Shown here piece by piece: positions 21,113 to 32,033 of a DNA stretch of 64,000 nt. Numbering within the stretch: the first letter of the stretch is position 1; every line of letters starts with the position of its first letter. The stretch is from assembly GCA_015179125.1 (NCBI GenBank), contig WHVA01000371.1, positions 1-64,000 on the forward strand. Direction: 5' to 3'. Origin of the DNA: Gautieria morchelliformis (lineage: Eukaryota > Basidiomycota > Agaricomycetes > Gomphales > Gomphaceae). The position numbers and the translations under genes were made by a program. The notes under the pieces are model-generated. The model was given only the letters and a program-made list of their open reading frames with translations. It ran no database searches and had not been told where the DNA came from.

Positions 21113-21745
21113 CTAAGTGCGCTTTCATCAACATAGTTTATATGTAGGCATGCAGAAACATGTCCTAGCCCCTGTTGCACAACGTGGAGCTCTTCTGGTG
21201 GCACTTGGTTTGATGACCGTTGATCCTAGTTCATGCATGTCAGATACCTTTTAACCCTGTATTACTTATGAGTTTGCAGACATGGACGTTCGCTGGAGCG
21301 TATTTGGTGGATACGGTATTTCGTATATGCCTTTGACTTACACATCCACCTACCACTTCTTTGTCTTAAATAGAGCAGAAATGTTCATATCGTTCTCTGT
21401 ACACCACTCTTACCGAAATGTCCCCGTCTGATGTCGCTGGACTTTCTCCCAACCATTCCACCTTCCAACTTCCCGACCTTACCTCACACTGCCAGTTCAC
21501 TCTTACCTGCCACCCGAATGGAGGCATTATTGGCAAAGCATCAGCTGAGTGGTACCAGAATGGATGCAGCGACTTCACCGACAAGGAACACAAGGATCTG
21601 ATAGGTCTTAAGGTGGATGTTCTGGCAGGGTATGTCTACCATGATACCGATGATGAACATCTGAGAGTCGTCTGCGATTTCATGAACTTGATTTTTCTTC
21701 TTGATGATGTGTCGGATGGGCTGTTAACCAAAGACACCAAAGTGC
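21113..21745 (+). pseudogene. Sesquiterpene synthase 5' fragment (promoter plus first exon)
   Basis: An ATG at 21418 opens a frame of about 110 codons: MSPSDVAGLSPNHSTFQLPD, then YVYHDTDDEHLRVVCDFMN and IFLLDDVSDG. F.LPDL..HC, the RLRVVCDFMN.LF helix and the acidic DDxxD-like LDDVSDG motif are the N-terminal signatures of fungal class I terpene cyclases, which ionise farnesyl diphosphate with Mg2+ bound at that acidic motif. The roughly 305 bp before the ATG look like its promoter/leader. At 21745 the reading joins LINE endonuclease sequence, so about two thirds of the enzyme, including the second metal-binding motif, is absent. It is a captured fragment that cannot be an active enzyme. Confidence 0.8.
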
Positions 21746-24700
21746 TTCTTCACCAGAGCCAACTTGGACGAAGCACAGGTCCTACTGGATGTGGTATCGG
21801 AGCACAGGATGCACATGGCCCTGCCTAAGGACGTCCCTACACTCAAAGCGATGGCCACGGGAAATTATACCTGGACAGATAAAGTTTTCGTCTCATCTCT
21901 GTTAATAGAAAATCTCATCAGTTGCGTAACAGTTCCGGAAGACTGACCACCAAAAAGTGACTATTTCCCCATCGACACCACAATCGACATGGCGGTCAAG
22001 GCTAACACACAGGGCCAGAGACCCAACTACAGGCAGGTCGATTGGAAACAGTACAATGAGAAGCTTGGCGCAAGACTGCGGAGAGAAATAGGAACGCCGA
22101 CACCACTCACCAAACAACAGTTTCATCACCACCTACGCACACTGACGGCAGCCATAACAGCCACGACAGATGAAATGGTGCCGAATAGCAAGCAGTCACC
22201 TTACATGAAGCGGTGGTGGTCCCTGTAGCTGACTCAAATCAGGGCAGAAACAAGACAGCTGGGCAGGAGGTCTTATGCGAAGAGGGACAACCCAGAAGAT
22301 GCAATACATGGTGAGTACAAGAGTGCCAGGAACCGATATGCAGGGGCCATAGAGAAGTCGAAGAAGCAACACTGGAAGGACATGCTAGACAAATTAGACC
22401 AGAAGACAATCTGGACAGCACACAAGTACGCGTCGCAAGATGTGAACGACGGGGGACGAGCGCGAGTACCGACGCTGTCGGAAGTAAGGGCGAACGGCAC
22501 AAGGGCGACGGCGGAAACAAATGATCAGAAGGCGGACATGCTCTTCAGCACATTCTTCCCAGAACCCAGCGCCGATGTAGAACCCATACCACCAGACTAC
22601 GAATACCCCCCACCAGCGTTCGAGTACCAACTGATATCCGATGAGCAAATATGCAGAGCAGTAAAGAACCTCAATCCATTCAAAGCCCCTGGAGAGAATG
22701 GTATACCAAATGAACTCATCAGACAGTGCATTGACGTTCTACTACCCTACATAGGACCCTTATTCTGTGCCACTTTCGAGCTTCAGACATTCCTGGCAGA
22801 ATGGAGGGACTCCATTACGAAGGTCCTCCGCAAACCAGGACAGGCCGACTACACTCTTCCCCGGGCATACAGGCCCATCGCCTTGCTAGACACAATAGGA
22901 AAGGTATTGTCAGCATGCGTGGCGGAGGATCTAGTTAAAATGACAGAGAAGCATCACCTACTACCGGATAACCACTTTGGATGCAGACCCCGATGAGCGA
23001 TGACCGACGCCATCCACTACGTAATGGGAGAAGCGAAGGATGCATGGAGAAAGGGAACGGTGCTAGGGGTGCTATTCCTGGACATCAAGGGGGCTTTCCC
23101 GAGCATCATTCTGAACAGACTGACTCACAATATGCGCAGAAGGGGGGTGCCAAAGGAATATACAGAATGGATATCCAGAAAGGCCCGAGGCAGACTCACC
23201 ACGGTATGCTTCGACAACTACACCTCGGCAACCAGGCCGATAGAAAGGGGTATGGATCAAGGATGCCCCCTGTCTGCGATCGCATATCCATTTTACAATG
23301 GGACCTGATAGATATTGTGCAAAGGAATAAATGGGAGGGCAGTGTAGGTTTTGTAGATGACACAACCATCATAGCAGAAGGATAAGACCTGAAGGACGCC
23401 TTCGCAAAGCTGTCAGGCATAATGGTCAGAATGGATAGGGCATACAGCTGGGCCAAAAGGCACCATTGCCAGTTCGCGAGAGAGAAGTTTGGGTTAATGG
23501 GACTCACCAGATGCAGAGAAAGAGACCCACTAAAACCGAACAAGACGAGACCGGTAGAGAGGCCGTCAATAACAATAGGCGGGCACGTAGTAAAACCGAC
23601 GGTGACGCACAAGTTCCTAGGGGTAATGGTGGATCAAGAGCTCAGGTTCAAGGATCACATGAACTACACACTAAAAAAGGGAGAGGCCTACATAAGCCAA
23701 TACAGGAGACTCGCGAAGCCAACGAGGGGCGCGGCAGCTATGCACATGAGAGCATATTACTTAGCGGTTGCAGTGCCAAGAATGTTATACGCAGCTGACG
23801 TGTTTCTGATTCCAGTGACGGGGAGAAGCAAAGGGACCAAAGGTCACATCAACAAACTGGCGCGAATACAATGCCAAGCAGCGTTGAATATAACGGGAGC
23901 CCTCAAATCCACAGCTACCGACACGCTAGACGTGCACGCGAACTTACTCCCATTCCCGTTGATGGTAGCCAAGCAAGCACACAGAGCTGCAGTGAGACTA
24001 GCGTGCCTACCTCTGGACCACCCACTCGCAAAGAAAGTAAGCAGGGCGGCGAAGAGATACGTGAAACGTCACCGGTTGCCGCTACACGAGATTATACACA
24101 CCTTCAACCTCGTCCCGGACAGAATGGAGAAAATTCAAGCCATCGTACACGGGACCAAGTGGGCCCCAGCATTCAGCATAAGGATACCACAGACAAAGGA
24201 GAGTGCAATCACAGAGCTTGACACAGAAAGAGCGGAAGTGAAGGTGTACTCCGATGGATCGAGTATAGAGGGCGGCATAGGGGCAGCGGCGGTCCTATAT
24301 AAGAACGGGGTAGAGATAAGAACTGCAAGGCTATACATGGGGCCGGACACCGAGCACACGGTCTTTGAGGCGGAGCTGGTTGGGGCGGCCATGGGAGCGA
24401 TGATGATGATCCGGGAAAGGAGCGAGAGGTACGTGATTTTTATAGACAATCAAGCCGCGATCCAGACAACTAGGAGGGAGAGAGCGATCCCCAGGCATTA
24501 TTTAGTCAATGCATTGCACAAGCAGGTCCAAAGGGTCATCCAACGGCATACAGGAGTGGAGGTGGTCATGAGGTGGGTACCGGGACACCAGGGGGTGGAA
24601 GGGAACGAGAGGGTGGACGAGGAAGCGAAGAAAGCGGCGAAGGGAGCAAACAGCAGGGTGCGGGATATACCGATCGAGTGCCGGGGAATGCTCCCGATAA

Positions 24701-25134
24701 GCAGAACAGCCGAGACCCAAAGACACAACGCTGAGCTGAAGCTAGAAGCGCGAAGGATGTTTGCTAAGTCACCCAGAGCTCATTTCGTGCATGAGATTGA
24801 CCCTACAATGCCGTCCGCAGCGTTCACAAAGATCACTAAAAACATGCTGTGCAAACATGTGAGTCTACTCGTACAACTCAGAATGGGACACGTCGCACTG
24901 AATAACGTGAACGAGACTGTCTATTACTATTTGTTTCGATGCCCGGCATACTACGAACAGAGGAAGGTACTGAAGAAAAAGCTCAGGAGAGGGGCGGACT
25001 CTGTCAGGACACTGCGGGGAGGGCATAAGACCAGGGGGCATCTATTCAGATATATACACGACACTGGTCGGTTCGAGGAACAGTATGGGGACACACTGCT
25101 CCCAGCGGAAGAGAAGAGCGGTCGAAGGGAATGA
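21746..25134 (+). pseudogene. LINE L2 ORF2, remainder (endonuclease end, RT, RNase H)
   Basis: Continues after the terpene synthase segment at SQLGRSTG/ANLDEAQVLLD. Contains the endonuclease end, RT (LDTIGKVLSACVAEDLVKM, YLDIKGAF-type FLDIKGAFPSIILNRL, MDQGCPLSAIAY, GFVDDTTII), RNase H (VYSDGSSIEGG, FEAEL, IDNQAAIQTT, NERVDEE) and a damaged C-terminus. Seen damage: stops near 21944, 22226, 22994 and 23383, a frameshift near 23300, and an in-frame deletion near 24905 that removes the CPAC half of the terminal zinc knuckle (ALNNVNETVYYYLFRC). The last 570 codons (23422-25134) are open. Confidence 0.88.
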
Positions 25135-25352
25135 GCAGGGGATAGGAAGGGACATGAAGAGCGTGAGAAAACACACACTTCGCTGGCACAGGCATGGACA
25201 TGCTCAGGGCCCTGCCCAATGGGCACAAGCGGAGATAGAGGTCTACAGGTGAGAAGGGGCATGTGCGAAGGAATTTGTATAAATCGTCTTACATAGGGTG
25301 ATGCCCCAAAAGACGTTAAATTGGAAAAAAAAAAAAAACTAAAAAAAAAAAC

Positions 25353-25363
25353 CGGAGGATGCC
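25353..25363. repeat. Target site duplication of L2, right
   Basis: CGGAGGATGCC; exact partner at 12953-12963. Confidence 0.88.
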
Positions 25364-26412
25364 TGCGCTGGGAGGTAATTGAGTGACAGGAGAAAGAGGG
25401 TGGGGTAGTGGTCTTTGTGATGCTGATAATAGTGTTAGTTTGCTTGTAGCACACAATACTAAGTGCTTACATCCCACCAACTGACAAGGTCAAGGGAATA
25501 GATATCAGGCCAGTTTGGTGCGTGGCAATATGAGTTGAACTCCTCATCGACCGAGGGTGTGTGCTGGGGCCGACCAGTGGTATGATGCGGAGCGCCTTTG
25601 CCAAACAAAATATTAAATGCATTCTTGGATGGTGAATGGTGCTTCGGTGCACTATGCGATGGTTGGGCATCAAGGTGATTCTCATGATACTGTCTAAGCT
25701 AATAATATAGTGCAGTTAATGAGTAGTTCATGATTCCAAATAGTCATTTTTGTTACCTCTTCCTTTATCACGTGTTTGGCATATACTACATGGTGTTCTG
25801 GCCAATTTTCTTCAAGCCATCAGAAACGAAGGGCTGGATGAAGAACTGAGGCACAGGTTAGCCGAACAACATTACACAAAAACAAGAATGAGAGATTACC
25901 TATGCAAATGATCGAAGACTTTGAAAAGCGAATGTCGTTGTACTGACTGCATAGCTTGTCAATGCCAGCTTGAAGCATTGGTCTCAGATGTGATTTTGCA
26001 GGTTGCTCATGCATACGTGACCAAGCACTCAGAAGGGAATCGAATGCTGGGACAATGCAGGCAAGCACAGGGGTCGACTCCGAGCACATTACAGACTGTA
26101 GCGCATGTGCAGGCTGATATCATGAAATCATTGAATATTGTTGTTTCAACAGAGAATAGTGTACATACCTCCAGTATCTCCTTGATGCTTTCCAGTACTT
26201 TCCACTCACGTGGTGTAAGTCTACTCTTGAAAAGCTTGTTGATGATGCCAGGGTTAAGATATACTCGGATCGGCTTGAGAGTGTACAGGAGTATTTGCTA
26301 GTAAATTAATTAGTCACTTACGGCTTGAAGGAATAAAAACTGTTCCAACATAATGTATGTTGAACCCCAGCGAAGTGGACTGTCATGGAGTAGAGCTAAG
26401 ACTGGAAGACTG
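25353..26412 (-). pseudogene. hAT transposase, central exons
   Basis: Minus-strand exons upstream of the L2 insertion: about 26412-26322 (LLHDSPLRWGSTYIMLEQFL; RW.STY is the hAT signature), 26297-26169 (LTPREWKVLESIKEILE), 26113-25900 (MCSESTPVLACIVPAFDSLL), 25844-25757 (LHPALRF, then WLEENWPEHHVVYAKHV), about 25640-25471 (DEEFNSYCHAPNWPDIY..WWD) and 25422-25353 (HHKDHYPTLFLLSLNYLPAQ). They are joined by introns with GTATGT, GTAATC, GTAACA and GTAAGC donors and CAG acceptors. An in-frame stop follows LHPALRF. The N-terminal BED/DDE start is missing: LINE fragment L5 begins at about 26424. The piece continues at 12963-12651. Confidence 0.85.
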
Positions 26413-26423
26413 TACTTACCTCT

Positions 26424-27230
26424 ATCACATCAAAAAATCTCTGTGCCCCCTATGTCCAGCTTGCACAGGTGCTGACAAGTCAATCCACCACTACCTATTC
26501 GACTGCTGATCCCAAAAACAAGCGAGGATAGCTCTGAGGAGGAAGTTGGGTCACAGATCCAAGTCTCTGAAAGATCTCTTTGGTGACCAGAAGGCCATGA
26601 GAGCAATGCTGACCTATGTGGCAAACACTGGGAGACTGTGCTCGCTATTCGGTGATGTAACTCCCCTTCCTATACAGGACAACCCCTAGGTAATGGTACA
26701 GATGAATGGTATGGACAAGCCATGAAAGCAAGATGCAACAATGCACTATATCACACCCCATGCCCCCAATGACCATCCCAATCCACACCCATGCCTACAA
26801 GCCCTATATCACAAACCCAAAACCCACACCCAGGACTCGCACATCAACAAAAGCTGGACTCGGTGAAGTGGGATGGAGGAGGATGACCCACGAACGGCAC
26901 CTAGAGACCACCCAAGGCCACCCGACGAAGCCCCCTCTACCTATGACCGCAACACTCCTTTTGGTTGTGCCACCCCACCTCGGCAGCCGAGCACATATGA
27001 CACTAGACCCACCCAAATGACGCCAACAAACCGGAGAGAGCCCATACCTCACCTCACCTCACCCATGGCGTGGGATGGCAAACATCTCCAAGGGGGATGG
27101 GCCGGCGGGGGGGAGGACCCATCACTGGTGCAGCCATCAGCGTGAAGGCGCAGCCGGGAGACCCAGGGAGAGAGGGGAAAGGCCCAGGCTCACCATAGGG
27201 AGGGTACTCATATCTTTCTAGGATGTGTAT
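26424..27230 (+). mobile_element. LINE L5, ORF2 C-terminus and 3' UTR fragment
   Basis: Plus-strand coding LYHIKKSLCPLCPACTGAD, KSIHHYLFDC, a stop, then ARIALRRKLGHRSKSLKDLF and TYVANTGRLCSLFGDV. It aligns with the terminal zinc knuckle and tail of L1-L3 (CPxC..H...C, LRKKLG..LLGGHKA..FRYIHDTGRF) but is clearly diverged, so it is another LINE family. Coding ends near 26688. A GC-rich proline-coding stretch to about 27230 is probably its 3' UTR. No poly(A) tail was found. It abuts the truncated hAT coding. Confidence 0.7.
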
Positions 27231-27725
27231 GTATTTCATTCTACTTTTAACTCATAATATAAAGAAAAGCTCATAATTGGGATATGAATAGAAAGTATAT
27301 TTTACATTTTATAAAACAGAAATAAATAATTCTTCTTTTGTCCCTCCCCGAGCGGCGGCTCCGCCGTCGAGAAATCTGTATATTTGGGTTTCTACCCACT
27401 TTTAATATAATCCATATTGGTGTTACTATCTAATTAGTACTCTACCCTCCCATACATATCATATTATATATACATATATTCTATGTTGTATATCCTCCGT
27501 TTATCTATTCTAAGTGGCTATCAATCTTCAGTCTCTTACTATAATATTCTAATGTATCTTTTCAACCAAGATGATCATACTCATACAGAAGTTTTATATG
27601 CATTAGTGTTGCTCTATAAATCTGATATAATAATATTCTTATATATTAGAAATAGTAGTTTTGAAATATATACTATGTAGGTTCTTATCTTGTAGTACAT
27701 AGACTTTATGAATAACCTCCTAGGT
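27230..27725 (+). repeat. AT-rich repeat B, copy 1
   Basis: Shares ATAAATAATTCT(A/T)CTTTTGTCCCTC, TCTACC(A/C)ACTTTTAATATA and a similar end (TTATCCTCC/ATAACCTCCTAGG) with 58230-58690. Here the centre holds a GC-rich hairpin (CGGCGGCTCCGCCG). No coding is seen. Could be a non-autonomous DNA element or the end of a larger one. Confidence 0.55.
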
Positions 27726-27802
27726 AGAAACCATGTAATGACCACCATAGGCACGTAGCCTGCGGTCAATTAAAATGATGAGAAAAAAAATTTTTTTTTT
27801 TT

Positions 27803-28520
27803 TTCACGAAGCAGAGCGCCTTCGGATTCCCTTCCCGGAAGCTCATTACAGGGAATCCAGGCATCCTTAATAACAAATTGCGATTTTGGATGGCCTACTT
27901 TGCAAGCAAGCCGGCATACCCCACGTCCCATAAGTGTGGCAGAGTGGAAAAGGATTTCGCTAACATTGTAAAATGTTTCCTTTGTTGAAACTTCTCCAGA
28001 GTTTTCCCGAGTACGAACTAGAACCTCGCGCCGTGCGACGTCAAAGGAGGTACTTTGGTCAAATCCGAGGCGGTCGCGTTTGTCACATCCCAATCGAAAC
28101 ATTATCACTCAGAACTGTATGGGTCGCTGATGGTAGTTGAAAGGCTGCGACGCAACCGCACCCGAGTGATCGAACATGTATACCGTACATGTGGTTTGTG
28201 TCATGAGCAGACCAAATGCAAACCGCCGATCAGACTGGCTATACAACATCTCGCTTATCTTCACCGCGAGTCGGTCGCGGGTGAGTTCATAACCTTCCGA
28301 GTCTAGAATGACTTCAATGAGCGCAATTCCAGTAAAGTTGTCGGCTCGAAGCACCGAGGAAGTAACACCCATGATTTCAGCAGCGGCACCGACGAGATAA
28401 AGTGCTGGAGAAACGGGAGAACGTGACGCCGTGTGGACCGGTTTCCATTTTCTAGCTTCAAGTTGAAGTGCTCCTGTATTCTCTTCTCCATCAAGGTCTC
28501 TCTAGCCCTTGCGAAGCACG
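27803..28520 (-). pseudogene. FunK1 fungal-type protein kinase, N-terminal fragment
   Basis: Minus-strand frame from about 28520: RSPVSPALYLVGAAAEIM, FTGIALIEVILDSEGYELTR, QSDRRFAFGLLMTQTTCTVY, DHSGAVASQPFNYHQRPIQF, an in-frame TGA at 28111-28109, then RLGFDQSTSF, VSEILFHSATLMGRGVCRL and FVIKDAWIPCNELPGRESEG. This is the front of the FunK1 family (kinases expanded in Agaricomycetes): the regulatory region, a glycine-loop remnant (GRG) and the ATP-binding VIKD lysine. The catalytic HRD/DFG half is missing: coding ends after EGALLRE at an A/T homopolymer (27783-27804). A TAG near 28505 and the internal TGA also break it. It is a dead host gene fragment. Confidence 0.82.
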
Positions 28521-29030
28521 TCCAGACGTCCAGAAGTAGGGTGAGGGGTTGGACCCACACATGTCTACAAGCGCCACTTTTCAGTTTTTACGAACGCTTT
28601 GATGCAGTCCAAGCACCGGGAACATGGGCGTCACCCTTGTCCGTAATTTGCATGTGACCATGCGGGGCGATCGTAGCCACGGCCTTTGCCGACCCGATCC
28701 CTTGATCCACGTGGTTGGCTTGGCATCTTGGGTTCCTGGTGGGGGTGCCTGGTTCTTTGAAACAGTAGTGTGCCTGGGTTCCGCATCTCAGGAATGTAGA
28801 TCCAGAAGCAATATCGAGCACGTGCTCGCGTATCAATAATGCATCAAGGTTCTTACAGACGCCTACAGTTCACCACATGGTCCAACACAACCACCGTCAT
28901 CCTCTGAGGCCTCTCTGCACGATGTGAGAATGGGATCTATGCGAGCGGCGACGCTTCCCAAGTTGCTTCTCTGTTTCATACCGGGAGGCACTTGCGCCAT
29001 GCTTGTCCAGGGCTGACTGCCGAACGCACT
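28497..29030 (-). repeat. Dispersed repeat A, copy 2
   Basis: Best preserved with copy 3 (32034-32620). Shared blocks run from TCAAGGTCTCTCTA..CTTGCGAA..CAC through GGACCCACAC, the GATGCAGTCCAAG block and CATACCGGGAGGCACTTGCG to TGTCCAGG..TGACT.CCGA. It directly precedes (minus strand) the FunK1 fragment. Confidence 0.82.
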
Positions 29031-30032
29031 GGCGATGTCACCCTGAACAGCTGACCGGCATGACTGAGAAACAATTTGAAAGAGGTGCGTGGGAATACAA
29101 CAGACACGTGATACTTACAAGCCTTCACCGAAGCTGTCCTCAGCAGCTCCATCCTTCCACGTCCGTAAATAGAGGCATTGCCAGGATACGTTTTTAAATC
29201 GCACCCCTCCAGCGCCACCCCCGCCGCCCACGGCAAGCCTCCGCAAATGCGCCACCAACCGGCCGGAGCACGAGCTCCGCACGGTGCGTCATCCCGCGAC
29301 CTCGGGGCCGGGAGCGGTTGGCAAGGCCGTCAGAAGCTCGCGACGTCGCGGTGGCGTGCGGAGAGGAATGGAAGCGATAGTGGCTTGCGAAGTCGCGCAG
29401 AATGTTGGAGTGTCCAGCAGAAAGAAGGTTGAAGCGGCAAAAGAAGCTCGGAAGAACCGCGCGAGAAGCATGCAGAAGCTGAAAGAACCTCATTAGTAAG
29501 CTCGTGCACGGCACCTCATCAACGCCAACGCACCTTGGTCAAAGGTATCTGCCCCCGCCGTCGTTGAGAGATTTTGTATTGCGGCATGTGCGCCGTATCC
29601 TGGACTATGGGCAGTGCGGTATGTGGGGAGAGCGTTGTGGGGTTGTGGGGCAACATGGGATCCGGCGCTTAGGGCCAACCGTGTGTAAAGGAAGTGAGTC
29701 GGAGCTCAAAGATTTTGCGACAGACTGAGAAGACCGAGTTCTTAAGAGGTATTGCACTCGTTGTAACCAGTCTGAGTCAACCTTCGATAGGTGGGTGCTA
29801 AGAGTCTCGAAAATTATATACATAAAATATGTCTGATCTTATATGTTTTTCTAGTTCTATCTTTAGTCGGTCGGAGTCTGTAAGGGCTCGGCGTTAGTAA
29901 GCTAGCCCGGGTCCTTACACCGTGCTTAGAGTCCGTTTACATAATCGGCGCGCTAAGTACGCACGCTGCACGCTGTGCGCGCAACCATGGTTATAAACGT
30001 TTCGCCATGGCTCAATTTCCACAACGCATCTC
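29031..30032. other. No recognisable gene
   Basis: GC-rich stretch (29200-29500) with only weak open frames, then mixed sequence. A donor/acceptor-like pair (GTAAGTATCACG .. TTTCTCAG, minus strand, about 29120-29060) hints at an exon remnant, but no family is recognised. Confidence 0.3.
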
Positions 30033-31111
30033 ATGAAACGCTCGTTCATCTCCGAAAGGAACGCTTCCATAACTATCCCGGTCGACCACGTTGTCGTCTG
30101 GGGGGAACACAGGGCATTATGGAGGGCATCGCGTGTCCCTTTGCACAGGCTGGTGCCGAGGTTTGGATTGTGGGCCGAAATGAGGCCCAAGGTACGCTCC
30201 TGCACCTTGATATCATGTATGCCTACGCCTTATTGTCCTGCTATCCAGCACACGCCGTGCTGGCGCGGCTGTAGGAAATCTCGCAGAAGAACAAGCTCGG
30301 TGCTTCCCCAGAGCACCACTTCATAAAAGCGGACTTGATCCTCTTCGCAGAGGCCAAGCGTGCTCCTCACGACATCCGCACACGCGCAGGCCCCGCGGGA
30401 TCGACCACCTCATGTGTCAAGGTGCGCTCCCCACTCACGGTCAGGTCATGGATGCTAGATGTGACGTCATGTTTAGGTGCTCCACCCAACGGGACGTATA
30501 TACGAACTTCTGAGGGGATCGAGCAGCATGTTTCCGCACAGGTCCTGTCGCGGTTCATGCTTGGGTATGCGCTCACAGTGGACGCCTCCTGTGTGGTGAA
30601 GAAGGGGCTCATGACTGTCATGAAACCTGTGTTCAGGTGATCCGCGCTTGACCTTGATGACATTGATATGCCATGGCATGCTAGCATGCTGCTCGTGAGA
30701 CTCTATCGTTATGAACACGTTTATCGATGTGGGTGTCGCTCTGCTACCTGTCTCGTATGCTAACCTCAGCATGTTAGGACTTTGCATGCCGTACTCCCTC
30801 CGTAACGTTCCTGCACGTCCAACCAGGTGCCGTGAAGACAGAGTTCGCAAGCCACGCCTCGCTTCCGTGGTATCTCTCTTCGTTCTTGAACGTAGGGCTC
30901 TCCGTCATGGGCCAGACGCCTGCATCCTATCCTGAGGTCCCTTTCTACCTCCTCGTGAACCCCGTGAGAAGCACCGCCACCTCCAGCGTGCTCTTTTGGG
31001 ACGAGAATGCGGACGAAATGGCAGGAAATCCGGCTTTTCCGGATGAGGGCTCAAGAGCAGCACATTTGGGATTATTTGATGGAAAAGATGAATTCCGTGT
31101 TGTAACTAAGT
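30033..31111 (+). pseudogene. Short-chain dehydrogenase/reductase (SDR), decayed
   Basis: Plus-strand pieces in order: GGTQGIMEGIACPFAQAGAE and VWIVGRNEAQ (Rossmann nucleotide-binding motif TGxxxGxG-type), KLGASPEHHFIKADL, GAPPNGTYIRTSEGIEQHVS, QVLSRFMLGYALT, VKTEFASHASLPWYLSSFLN, VGLSVMGQTPASYPEVPFYL and SVLFWDENADEMAGNPAF, ending near 31111 (HIWDYLMEKMNSVL). Introns with plausible borders lie at about 30194-30250 and 30420-30478. Frameshifts at about 30098 and 31050 and a TAG near 30273 show it is a pseudogene. SDRs use NAD(P)(H) to oxidise or reduce alcohols and ketones; the substrate is unknown. Confidence 0.78.
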
Positions 31112-32033
31112 ATTTGAAGTGTCCTGCATATTACTATTTGTTGTTCCAAAAGCTTCCTCACCATTTTGTGTGTCGTGGTTTGGCTGCATCCCAGATGTGA
31201 CGTTCGTCCCGTGGGGTGTTGTCAGCGGGTCCGCTTTTCGCTTCTGTCGGGGTGGAAATGATTCTTAGTCAATTAACTCTGCTGGACGGGCGACCCCTTG
31301 ATGAACTTCACTAGGTGCATTCCGTGCACTGGTGGATGGGGAGGCTGGGTCGCCGGGAGCGGGGTGAGTAGATGGGGGGGCGTGTAGCAGAACAACTTCC
31401 GAAACCGCACCGGTTCCGGCCCGGTTTTCATTAACCTGACCTGGGGACTTCTCTGAAGCCGGGTGCGTCATTAGCTTGTTGCTGTTGAGAGATTTATTCA
31501 CTGATGACTTAATTTCGGAGCTACTGGATGATAGCGCAGATGTCGTTCTTTACTGTGCTTGAATTGACAACAAGTGTACTACAGCCACATATTCAGGAAG
31601 CGTTCCCACCATTTTCTCACTCAAAGCTTTATATCCTGTCTGAGTCTAATTGAACTTGATCGTCGCTAATGGTTTCATATCCAGATACATCCTATTTAAT
31701 CGAATGTCCACATTGTGTACATCGACGAAAGGGCTTCGATACATCCTGGAGGCATCCAAGACCTATAGGTGCTAACGTCTCAAGCGTACAGTTTAACATC
31801 AGACCCACTGGACCGTCTGATGCTGCAAGAATGCACTGACGGTATATTATTAATTGATCCAGATTAACCTACTTATTCCTTCTCTTTGAAGTTTAGTTTT
31901 AAACCTGGGGTCTATACAGAGCCCATCATGTGAAAAGGACGACTTGAGATTTCATAAAATAAGGTGTAAAGTCACTGGGAAGGCTAGTGGTCACCGGTAA
32001 GCGTTAGCAGCCAAGGCCGGTGGCGACAAAGAC
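31112..32033. other. No recognisable gene
   Basis: A minus-strand open stretch of 78 codons (31265-31501) is Ser/Pro/Ala-rich and matches no family I know. The remainder holds nothing recognisable. Confidence 0.3.

Larger units (their letters stand above)
12964..25352 (+). mobile_element. LINE L2 (Tad1-like), nearly full length, host of L3
   Basis: Plus-strand LINE inserted in the hAT transposase gene. Its 5' end is CTTTCTCATGCCTACC at 12972, preceded by eight extra A residues after the target duplication. Its 3' end is GACGTTAAATTGG plus an A tail with one CT interruption (25325-25351). It is split by L3 (13881-19916) after ORF1 codon stretch 'FDLE', and by a 633-bp foreign segment at 21113-21745 that replaces about 325 bp of endonuclease coding. 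Apart from the inserts it is about 5.8 kb, slightly shorter than L3 (6,036 bp). It is most similar to L1. Confidence 0.92.

Noticed and set aside
26424-27230. SINE
   Set aside because: It encodes a LINE ORF2 C-terminus and has no tRNA- or 5S-like head; a truncated LINE explains it.
27783-27804. A/T run next to FunK1 as evidence for a processed retrocopy
   Set aside because: The run follows a gene truncated in its kinase domain rather than a natural 3' end, no target duplication was found, and the tract has both A and T runs.
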